From the NCBI GenBank assembly GCA_021927905.1, contig BLLK01000045.1, positions 3,410,001-3,474,000 of the forward strand: a stretch of DNA of 64,000 bases. The letters run 5' to 3'. The position numbers and the translations under genes are program-made. Shown here piece by piece: positions 43,829-53,429 of the stretch. The DNA comes from Chaetoceros tenuissimus (Eukaryota; Bacillariophyta; Thalassiosirophyceae; Chaetocerotales; Chaetocerotaceae). The notes beneath the pieces are model-generated. The model saw nothing but the letters and a program-made list of their open reading frames with translations, was not told where the DNA came from and did not search any database. Position 1 is the stretch's first letter, and each line of letters opens with the position of its first letter.

Positions 43829-45406
43829 ATGGCGTCTCAAGTATGGATTAAAAGTGCAGCCCTCCAAGTTTCTTCAGGCGCAGTGTCTTTTATCTGTTCC
43901 TCTACCCTGGCATACTACATGATCAAATTCAAAAGGAATGGATTGCAAACTCCATACAGACGCTTGATTTTTGCCATAAGTGTTGCAGATATGATGCAGT
44001 CAATAAGCATTGTACTTGGACCTTTCTTCAATGATTCCACAGTTCCTCAGGCTTTTTGGGCAATTGGAAATGCATCGACATGTAGACTAGATGGGTTACT
44101 TTTTGCTCTTGGGAACACTGCAAGTCCAATGTATTCCTGTTTCCTAACCGTCTATTACTATTGCAAGCTCTATAAGAAAATGCCCAATGAGCGTTTTGCC
44201 CAACAAGTCGAAAAATGGATAAATTTGTTCATACTTCTCTTTCTCATGGTTACAAATATCTATGCTCTAGGAACTAATTCGTTCAATAGTAGCAGTGTAG
44301 GTCAATTTTGTTTATATGCTGTTACCCCTGCCGGATGCCGTCAACAACCTGATTTATATGGAGAGTGTGAGAGCAGTCCTGATCCAGATGCTATTGCGAT
44401 CTTGAGCATTTTGACCTCGGTGTTCATTCCAATAGCATGCCTCATGATCTCCGTGGTACTGTTGTCCATTTTACTCTGGAAGATTGTGTTGAATGAAAAG
44501 ATCTTTTCATTGAGGTCAACTTCTGCTAGAAACGAGATTGCAAACGATGCGCAAAATGAAGATCAGACAGTACAACAAAACAGCGTACCAAATGAGAGCA
44601 TTACTGCAGAGATTGAATCTGGAGAAACTACATCTTCGTCCAATGGATTTCGTCGTGGCAAGTCTAGAATTGCCAACAGACTATTAAACTTGCAAAATCA
44701 AGGCATCGTGCGTATTCTTGTCAAGAATCTACGTCTACGAACAAGAGGAAGCAACCTTGATGAATCAACAGGAACAGCATCTAGAGCTTACAGACAAGAG
44801 ATGACAGTACAGCTTATTCTGTACTGCTGCTCATTCCTGCTTTCCTACTTGCTATTTGCAATTGTGCAAGTTATGCTCCTCATGAAGACTTTACCTTCCC
44901 TTACTCTATATTTTACAACAAAAACTTTGCTTCCCCTTCAGGGTCTCTTTAATATTATAATCTTTCTTCGACCAGCAGTCAGAGTCACAAGAATAAAAAG
45001 ACCGGGAACTTGTTGGATCAAGGCATACTATCTGGTCATCAAGAACGGAGGAGAATCTTTACAAGAAAGATCTCTTGTAACAGCAGTATTACCACAAGTA
45101 CCAATAGAATATCCAAGTGTCCAGTTTGGGGTTGAGAACTATGTTAGTCCATGGATACAGAGTGAGCAGGGTTTAGAAGATGTTTCCAAAGAGTGCATGT
45201 ATGTTGAAAGTTCCATGGAACTGTCCATAGGTAATGCAGCATTCAATCATTCTCAAGGTTGGAACTATGTAAAAGGCGGAGAAAGTAAAGACGTAAATAA
45301 TATCGAGGATGCTCTAGCAGGCATTCACCACAATGGCTTGGATGCTATTGTTGAGGATGAAGACGACAATGAAGAAGACAAAGAAGCGGGTGATGTTACT
45401 ATATAA
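43829..45406 (+). CDS. Seven-transmembrane receptor, GPCR-like
   Basis: Single exon, 525 aa. Seven hydrophobic segments are seen at about 12-32, 45-66, 88-112, 130-148, 188-222, 325-352 and 358-385. The first loop ends LQTPYRRLIFAISVADMMQS, a motif common to cAMP-receptor/secretin-like (class 2 or Dicty-CAR) receptors of protists. Cys residues in the second extracellular loop (QFCLYAVTPAGCRQQPDLYG, ECESSPD) are shared with the paralogue at 56284-57699 (TLCSISSFPQGCNQSPDAVC). The third intracellular loop is long (~225-320), and the C-tail is acidic (EDEDDNEEDKEAGD). A plasma-membrane signalling receptor is likely; ligand unknown. It converges on eIF2-beta with 200 bases between them. Confidence 0.85.
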   Translation: MASQVWIKSAALQVSSGAVSFICSSTLAYYMIKFKRNGLQTPYRRLIFAISVADMMQSISIVLGPFFNDSTVPQAFWAIGNASTCRLDGLLFALGNTASPMYSCFLTVYYYCKLYKKMPNERFAQQVEKWINLFILLFLMVTNIYALGTNSFNSSSVGQFCLYAVTPAGCRQQPDLYGECESSPDPDAIAILSILTSVFIPIACLMISVVLLSILLWKIVLNEKIFSLRSTSARNEIANDAQNEDQTVQQNSVPNESITAEIESGETTSSSNGFRRGKSRIANRLLNLQNQGIVRILVKNLRLRTRGSNLDESTGTASRAYRQEMTVQLILYCCSFLLSYLLFAIVQVMLLMKTLPSLTLYFTTKTLLPLQGLFNIIIFLRPAVRVTRIKRPGTCWIKAYYLVIKNGGESLQERSLVTAVLPQVPIEYPSVQFGVENYVSPWIQSEQGLEDVSKECMYVESSMELSIGNAAFNHSQGWNYVKGGESKDVNNIEDALAGIHHNGLDAIVEDEDDNEEDKEAGDVTI

Positions 45407-45609
45407 TCGTGGAACTAAAATTAAAGTAAAAATATGTATATAAATAATGGCGGTAGAAGAATCTTTGTAAAATGCATTACTTTTTAGTCTTTCCAGAACT
45501 ACAACCTACTAACTATGTATGGATATTTCCGCTCCATAACACAGCACTTATCTTCCTCCTTTTACTTTTCCTTTTCCTCCTCACCTTAGTACCCTCTTCT
45601 CCAACCGAT

Positions 45610-46353
45610 TTAACCCTTTGCATTTCTCGCAGCTCTTCTATCAGCTCTACTAGTCGCATGATAACCAGTTCTAATAGCCGCCACGGATCTATCAGCACCA
45701 CAGTCTTTACAGCTCACAAACTGCAATCTCGTAGAAGAATCCTTGGTAAGTTCAGTATTAATACAACGACATCCATGACAAGTAACATACTCTGCGATAT
45801 ATTTCTTCAAAAGACTCTCAATATATTTAGGCACATACTTTCCTCGAATCACCAATCTCTGATTTCCATCAATACTTCCCTCTGTACCAAGTTCCGCCAT
45901 GAAGAACTGAAAGACATGATCCGCAGGACGTTGCATCATGGTACAGATTTCTTGGAAGTTGACCCAAAGAGTCTTTTTAGTTCCAACTCTGGTCAACTGT
46001 GGTGGTTTAAGGGTACGACGTTTCTTATCGACCAAATCTGGATTGTTGGAGTGTAAAATGTCCACTACGCGATCGAGCAACTCGTCATAAGTGTACTCGG
46101 CACGATGATCGAATTCATCTTCAAATTCATTGTTGTGAGATTCAATTTGTTCGCTGAGCAAAGTCTGTTGATGTTCCATTGCCGCTTCATCTTTAGTAGT
46201 AGAAGAAGAAGATTTTTTGGAGGAAGACTCTTTTTTATCTTTTTTCGAGTCCTTCTTTTTTTTAGCCTTTTTCTTTTTTTTGGAGAGGTCGAGCATTGCT
46301 GCAATGTCGGCTTCTTCCTCTCCAGTGGAGGTTGGCTTCTCGTCGTCTGACAT
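45610..46353 (-). CDS. EIF2S2: Translation initiation factor eIF2 subunit beta
   Basis: Single exon, 247 aa, shorter than animal eIF2-beta (about 330) because the N-terminus has a single clear Lys block (SKKKKKAKKKKDSKKDKK, ~24-41) that would contact eIF5 and eIF2B-epsilon. Residues ~85-180 form the eIF2B_5 core (YTYDELLDRVVDILHSNNPD, RTLKPPQLTRVGTKKTLWVN, RPADHVFQFFMAELGTEGSI). The C4 zinc finger is intact: C192-x2-C195 and C215-x2-C218. The end TGYHATSRADRRAARNAKG is typical. It works in the eIF2-GTP-Met-tRNAi ternary complex. Confidence 0.95.
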   Translation of the reverse strand: MSDDEKPTSTGEEEADIAAMLDLSKKKKKAKKKKDSKKDKKESSSKKSSSSTTKDEAAMEHQQTLLSEQIESHNNEFEDEFDHRAEYTYDELLDRVVDILHSNNPDLVDKKRRTLKPPQLTRVGTKKTLWVNFQEICTMMQRPADHVFQFFMAELGTEGSIDGNQRLVIRGKYVPKYIESLLKKYIAEYVTCHGCRCINTELTKDSSTRLQFVSCKDCGADRSVAAIRTGYHATSRADRRAARNAKG

Positions 46354-46725
46354 CTTGATGAGTTAGTTTATGTGAGTGAGTGAGTGTATCTCTATCTAGA
46401 TCAGGAACAACCTTGAACTAGTGAATTAGATAAGGAGAGTTGTTCATGTGTGTTGCTTTTCACATCGACAACACAAACATGAGAGGTGGAAGCTGAAGGA
46501 CGGACCAAGGACAGACGATAGTTTCAAATGGCTAGATGATATGTAAATTATGTGGCAATACTTGAGAGACACGACTACTTCATAATACGACATTGAAAAG
46601 CATTCCGAGTAGATTTTTTGGCGAAGGAACAGACTTTCAATGGAAAAATCAACAAAACAAAACGAACTCTTTTATTTCTCTCAGCAGTTTAATCTCTCAA
46701 TATTTATTGTTTAACTTAGAATACG
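46354..46725. promoter_or_regulatory. Divergent intergenic region
   Basis: Lies between eIF2-beta and the Lys/Ser-LRR gene. It has a GTGAGTGAGTGAGTG run just upstream of eIF2-beta (about 46374) and AACAAAACGAACTCTTTTAT near 46658, repeated upstream of the gene at 51368. No gene. Confidence 0.4.
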
Positions 46726-49552
46726 ATGATGCTCCAAAAGACATTCGTTTTCTTTCTTGCTCTTGTCAACATTAGTTTTGCAGAGAAGGAAACATATGAT
46801 AATGGTGGTCAGCAGAAGCAACAATCTATGCTTCGTAAACACAAAAAAGATGTTCAACACATATCTACATCAAATAATCGTATTCATGATGCTTTTGTAG
46901 AGCGTTGATTGAAGAGTAGCAAGATCTCCAAGTCTGCTAAAGGTACAAAGAGTGAAAAATCTTCAAAGAGTATATCAAAGTCAAACAAAAGTACCAAATC
47001 TTCAAAGTCAAATGGTCAAGAAACGTCACCTTTAATGGCTCCTACAATAGTTGCAGCCTATCTAGAAGGTATCATTGCATCAGTTGTGGAGAACAATGAC
47101 TTTTCTTCGTACAATCAAGATAATTTAGATACTGCAAAGATATGGTTTCAAAGTCCATCAAACCATCCAGCTGATTTTAGAGAGAACGGAGATGAGTACA
47201 TGAAGGTAAGATCTTTTATGAAGACTATATTTTTATTGACATTAGCCCTTTTTGACCAACTCACTTTTCATTGTATTAATAGGAATGTTTTATTCTTGCT
47301 TTAATATACTCTGCGGCCTGCAATAATGGTTGTAGGTACTTGAGCAAATGGCTTTCCACTGTAACTCATTGCAAATGGCAAGGTCTTAGTTGTAATGAGA
47401 CAAAGGAAATAACTGAACTAAATTTGTGGGGACGGGGTTTAAACGGAGCATTCACATTATTTGGAATGAAGTCGTTGGAAGTATTAGACATTCGTAGTAA
47501 CAATATTAATAGCTTCACTGTAGCAGGCGAGAGTACAAACATCAAGAGGATATCGTTCTTTGAAAATAGGTTGAGAAGTTTCAAAGGTGGAGGGACCTTT
47601 ACAAAATTAAAGAGTCTACATCTTGGATTTAATCAATTATCAGATGATTTCATCATTACACGAGAGGACTTCCCAACATCCATCAAGCATCTGGACTTGT
47701 CTGGAAACGGGTTGACAGGCGTTCGGGGTCTAGAGGTCCTCACAAATCTACAGAATCTTCAACTTGGTGGAAATAAGCTTGAAGGTGATTTCATTGTGAA
47801 TAAGGAGAACTTCCCAACATCTATCAAGATGTTATCATTGAGGAGAAACCAACTGACAGGCTTTGTTGGAGGAGCGATTCTTACAAGTCTAGAGAAACTG
47901 TGGATTGACAATAATGAGATATCAGGTGATTTGATGATAACAGCAGAGAACTTCCCACCATCCATTAAGTATCTTTGGATGCATACGAACAAACTCACAA
48001 GTGTGGATGCTGAGCCTGGTGTTGGGTTAAATCTTGAGTCTCTGATTCTTAGTTTTCAAAACAATGATGGTATCATGGCCAAGGATGAACTTTGCAAACG
48101 TCGCCCAGAACTGACTATTTCTCCGAGTGATGCATGTTCACTAGGTAAAATGACTCCTGCCTATTTAGAAAGTATCATCGCATCTGTTATTGATAGCAAT
48201 GATTTTTCTTCGTACAATCAAGATGATTTTGATGTTGCAAAGTCATGGTTTCTCAATCCGTCAAATCATCTAATTGATAATGAAATTGGTGCTGAGTACA
48301 TGAAGGTGAGATCTTTTGTCCTTCATGAAGTTGCTTTGTAAGTTACTCTTTTTAACAATTTTTATCTTGATAGGAACGTTTTATTCTTGCTTTAACTTAC
48401 TCTGCAAACTGTAAAGAGGGATGTACCTTATCTAATTGGCTCTCAGGAAAAGATCATTGTAAATGGTGGCAAGGTATTGAATGTAACTCATCGAAGAGTA
48501 TATATGAAATATCTTGTAGAGGAGGATGTAGGTTAAGCAGAGAATTCACTTTGTTTGGCATGAAGTCATTAGAAACATTGAAGTTGTCTGTCCTGTTCTA
48601 TGTTCCTGAAAGCAATCCTTCTCTTTCTGGTACCTTCACCATAGCAGGAACATGTGAAATTCTGAGAGATCTGTTTTTGACGAACAATAAATTGGCGGGC
48701 TTTGTTGGTTGAAAGATGCTTATAAACCTAGAGACTCTTTGGCTTGGTTCTAATGAGTTTGAAGGTGAATTCATCATCAATGAGGAGAATTTTCCAACAT
48801 CTATCAAGACTCTAGACTTGTCTGGAAACATGTTGACAGACTTTCTTGGTGGCTGGAAACTTACAAATCTAGAAACACTTTGGCTTCAAGATAATGAGTT
48901 TGTTGGTGACGTAATGGTAGATGAAGAGAACTTCCCAGTTTCCATCAAAAAGCTGTACTTGTACAATAACAGATTGACAGGCTTTTTCGGTGGAAAGATT
49001 CTCAAAAATCTGGAGCAACTCAATCTTAATGATAATGAGTTTGTAGGTGACTTCATTGTGAATAAGGAAAACTTCCCAACATCTATCAAGTGGCTAATCT
49101 TGGATAATAATAAATTGACAAGCTTTGTTGGAGGAGGGATTCTTACAAGTCTAGAGAAATTGTGGATTGACAATAATGAGATATCAGGTGCTTTGGTGAT
49201 AAGGGCAGAGAATTTTTCAACATCTATCAAGGAGATATGGCTGTTCGGAAACAAATTGACAAGTTTCGAAGGTGGAGGGATCCTCATAAATCTCGAGACT
49301 CTTCTTCTTCAAGATAATGAGTTGAATGGTGATTTGATGATAATAGCAGAGAACTTTCCACCCTCTGTCAAGGATATGAACTTATCTGATAACAAGTTGA
49401 CAAGTGTTGAGGCCGAGCCTGGCGCTGTAATAAATCTTTCTGAATTATATGTTACTGGAAATTGGGGTACTGTTACAATAGGGGATGAACTTTGCAGTCA
49501 TCGTCCAGATCTTTCAATCTCTTCAAGTGCAAGTTATACATGCAATGTATAA
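46726..49552 (+). pseudogene. Secreted Lys/Ser-rich double-LRR protein with two in-frame TGA codons
   Basis: Three exons: 46726-47205, 47283-48305 and 48374-49552, all phase 0, each intron splitting YMK from E(C/R)FILAL. The signal peptide is MLQKTFVFFLALVNISFA; a KxxK/SK tract follows (SSKISKSAKGTKSEKSSKSI), then the module IASVVENNDFSSYNQDNLDT. Exon 2 gives an LRR N-cap (HCKWQGLSC) and about nine LRRs, and then a second module copy (IIASVIDSNDFSSYNQDDFD). Exon 3 repeats N-cap (HCKWWQGIEC) and about eleven LRRs. Both halves end DELC..RP-L-IS. The frame is open apart from TGA at 46906-46908 (expected Arg) and TGA at 48713-48715 (expected Gly). With readthrough the protein would be about 894 aa. 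It arose by internal duplication. Labelled pseudogene because of the stops, but two single-base lesions in an otherwise clean frame leave that open. Confidence 0.65.
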
Positions 49553-51367
49553 TTTCCATTTCTTACAGAATTAATAATCAGTGCATTAAGATAAACTATG
49601 TCCATATTTCATTCTTCCAAGAACAACATCAAGAGAGATTTTGAACAGTAGTATTTCTTTACATATAAATAAATTACGATGTACAACATTTGCAAACAAT
49701 ATTCTTGACTACTCACTTCATTCATTTGCCAACTTTGCTTCCTCAATAGATTTCCCCCACGTATGTCATAAGATTCTTTGATGGAAATCCCGGTCTCAAT
49801 ATCCAAAATAATAGCATCATGCAAATCATATTCCTATGAGCTGTTCATGATTCGGAAACGAAACAATTGAATTCATTCAAATTCAGACTACGTCTTGATG
49901 CATTTCTGGTTCCAGTTTCAACTCTACCATCTTCATAGTAGTAGCTGCTGTTGCTAACAATATTGGCTCCAGACTGCATAGAAGCAGTATTCCTCTGCCC
50001 AAAGTCCTTCCATTCATTTCAAGACCAATCATTACCTGAATTCTTAATCAAATTTAATCTGTTTGGTCATATTTTTGATTCCAATGGATCTGATAAGTAT
50101 CCTATATTGGCAATCGTATTACTCTTTTTGTTGCTTTGGTTCTCATTGTTTGTATTGCTCAAATTCTTTTTCATTACATTTCTATACGCTGCTCCCAACA
50201 TAGCTTTTCCTCTTTGTTGTTGATTGACAAATAGACGCAGTTGTGATGGATGAGAACTGTAGCGTTTTGTAATTCTAGAGGTGAGCATGATACTGAATCC
50301 CTAAAATGGATGAGTACCTCAAAGACTACTAAAAACAGTCGCAAAAGAAAGGCTCGAATTTCAGAAAGTGATTCCATAAATGCCTTAGTTTCTCGTTCAC
50401 TCAATGCTTTTTAGGCAATGGATGCAAACAAAATGGTGTCTCATTATTCAAAAGAGAATTGAATCATCCACACGAATAAGACGATCAAATCATGAACAAA
50501 TCATGAACAATGCAATGTCGGCTCTTTCTCTCCAGTAGGATGAGCAGGTTAGTTGATTAATTTTCATCTCATTTCACGTTCTCCCTCTCAATAATCCTCT
50601 TTGCAAGGTTTAGAGAAAATATAAATAGAACACAGGAATTGCTTCGATACCTCTTCAGTTGTCAAGTCATGGTGATTTTGCTTCATTGCATTTTCTGTAT
50701 TTCAGATGAATGCGAATATCCAGCTATTACTTCAAAGTATGGCTTTCGCTTGAGCTGCATTATATCTTGCAGTCATCATATTCTTCTCTGCTACTTGGCT
50801 CTTGTATCGAGTCATGGCTTGTACTGACACTATCAGCAGTCACGCAGTAAGTGTGGAGTAGAATACAAAAAGTATGAGGGTAAGTAGCAAGAAGGATAAA
50901 GTATAAGCGCTTGACGTATCCTCTTCTTTTCTCTCAGGTTGCAAACGCTCATTTTATTTGACTCTGTTTCTTCTTTCCTCCTAATTGTAACTCCAAAACA
51001 ACTTCAACTCTCTTCTCATGTGCTGGATTATTTGATCCTCGCCTAAAAGTTTGGCACAGATTTGGAAATTGAAAGAAAATGTCAATGTCTGAATATGAGC
51101 TATTCTCTTCAGATTGACTCGGATTATTTGAGCTATTCCCGTCAAAAACAGACTTTTATGCAAAGACGTCTTCTATTTACATTTCCAACGAATAATTTCG
51201 ATCAACAAAACGAACTCTTTTACTTCAACAGTTTTATCCGATTTCAAGTTCCTAATCGAAAGTACTTAGAAAACACTTCCAAAGCTATCTATATTGTGGT
51301 AGTCCAAGTAGTTCACCAATTCAATTGTCAATCATGGGAAAGTTTCGCTTCAATACGAGAAAAGTCG
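49553..51367. other. Intergenic region between tandem LRR genes
   Basis: About 1.8 kb without a supported gene. AACAAAACGAACTCTTTTA at about 51198 recalls the upstream region of the gene at 46726, consistent with tandem duplication. Confidence 0.5.
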
Positions 51368-53241
51368 ATGATTCTCCATGCTCTTCTGGTTTTTCTTTTT
51401 CTAATCAACATGAGTTTGGCAGAGAAGGAGATAGACGAGAAACAGAAGCAGAAAACTTTGCTTCGTAGACATAGAGATGGTGCAGAAGTATTCCCATCTG
51501 ATACATATGACATAGCAATGCTTACGCGTCAATTGAAAGATAGCAAAAGCGCAAAGTCTGCAAAAGGAAATAAGAGTGTAAAGAAGTCAAGCAAGAGCTC
51601 AAAGTCAACCAAAAGTAACAAAGATACAAAGGAGATTTCTCCAACGTCCACTAGTAATCTAGACTCTACTCGTGATTGTATCACAGTAGAGAATTTCAAG
51701 TCAAATGGATCCCCTCTTGAAAATATCATTGCTTCAATGGTTGAAGATCAGAACTTTTCTTTCTACTGTCAAGAAGACTTTGATGTTGCAAAGGCATGGT
51801 TTGTCAATCCTTTGAATCATCCAAATGATGGGAAACAAAACGATGAACACTACATGAAGGTAAGCCATCTATGTACAATTATCAACCTTTGCTCGAAATA
51901 TGTTACATTGTTGAATTCATTTATTGCCTTTTCTGCCTTCTAGGAACGATTTAATCTGTCACTTATTCACTCTGCTAACTGTAAGGAGAATTGTTTACTT
52001 GACGATAGCTTTTACTCTGGAGAAGATTGGCTTTCTGTTGTTGACCATTGCACATGGAAATTTGTTCAATGTAATCCAGATTTGGTTATAACTGTTTTAT
52101 ATTTGGACAGAAAAGGATTGACGAATGAATTTACTTTGTTTGAACTTGATCATTTGTGTGATTTACGTTTGGGTTCAAACAATCTTTCTGGTTTCTTTAG
52201 AGTTGCTTATTGAGAAAACATCTCTACAACAGCACTGGAACGTATAACCTTAGGAGGGAATAAGTTGTTAGGAATAGTAGGCGCAGGGGTTCTGACAAAG
52301 CTAAAAGAAATCTTTTTAGCTGACAATAATCTTCAAGGAGAATTCATAGTCTCCAGAGAGCACTTTCCGATTAATATCATCGGTTCACTTTACTTGAGCC
52401 GCAACATGTTGTCAGGTTTAGTAGGAGGAAATCTACTCACTGGTATAGATGAAAAACTTGATCTTAGAGGAAATATGTTTCAAGGAAAGCTCATAATCAC
52501 AAAAGATAAGTTTCCCATGAATATTGCAACCCTTGACTTGGATGGAAACAGAGTGACTGGCATCGAAGGTGGAGGTCACTTAACCAGTTTCAAGGAAAGC
52601 TTGTCATCACTGCAGAAAACTTTCCATCTAATCTTAGTCGTCTCTATTTGAGAGAGAACAAACTGACAGGGATCGTAGGCCTACAAAACTTACCAATGCT
52701 GCGATATCTCCGTCTTAGCGAGAATGAATTAGAGGGATATGTGACTATCGCCTCCTCTAAACTGCCAAAAATGTTTTTACTTGACTTGAACAGGAACAAA
52801 ATTAAAGGTCTTGTAGGTGCAAATTATCTCAAAAACCTTCGAAAGCTATACCTCGACCATGATAATCTTGAAGGGGACCTTGACATTGTAACAGAAAATT
52901 TTCCGAGAAAACTTTGGGTTCTTTCTTTCGATTGGAACAGTTTGACCGGAATCAAAAGGTTGGAAGCTCTTACAGAATTAAAAAGTCTCAGTATCAGCAA
53001 CAATGAGCTAAAAGGATCATTTATCATCACAAAAAGCTTTGCATCAACTATATACATGATCTCATTGAGTGATAACATTGGGTTGAGTAACATTCATTTG
53101 GACAGTGATGCGGTTCCCAACCTTAAAAGCCTTGATTTTTATGGGATCGAATGTATTAGCGTGAACGATGAGATTTGTAAACAGAATAAAAGCTCTTGGG
53201 ATATTAAGTTTCGCCCTGTACAAAATCTTTGCGAAGATTAG
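51368..53241 (+). pseudogene. Secreted Lys/Ser-rich LRR protein with TGA and frameshift
   Basis: ATG 51368 was chosen because the signal peptide (MILHALLVFLFLINMSLAEK) aligns with the gene at 46726; the frame is open further upstream but that part has no match. Then LLRRHRD, a tract DSKSAKSAKGNKSVKKSSKS, the module (VENFKSNGSPLENIIASMVE, AWFVNPLNHPNDGK). Exon 1 ends at 51859, exon 2 starts at 51944 (ERFNLSLIHSANCKENC), with an N-cap (DHCTWKFVQC). A TGA at 52211-52213 interrupts the frame before the LRRs. At about 52590 the sequence jumps frame within an LRR (FKESLSS versus FQGKLVITAENFPSNLSRLY), probably after deletion of part of a repeat. LRRs then continue to the normal end (NDEICKQNKSSWDIKFRPV). 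Two lesions suggest a pseudogene. Confidence 0.7.
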
Positions 53242-53429
53242 GATGGCTTAATCACGAAGAGGCTATGCTCAAATATTGGATTTTCTAGTTTCATTGTTTG
53301 ATAATGTGCTCTACTTCATGGCCAATTCGTTATTCAAGTAGGAAACTTTCAAAACTAAACCTACTTGTAGATAGATTAAAAATTTAGTATCATAATATTA
53401 CTCTCTTCAGCACTTTCTCTACAGGACGA

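Noticed and set aside
46860-46930. An intron removing the TGA at 46906 (TTTTGTAG acceptor-like site before it)
   Set aside because: All frames after that acceptor hit a stop, and the next AG would break the frame; a nonsense change fits better.
49609-49824. 71-codon minus-strand frame with LLRKQS motif
   Set aside because: Short, no signal peptide, no following Lys/Ser tract; likely chance.
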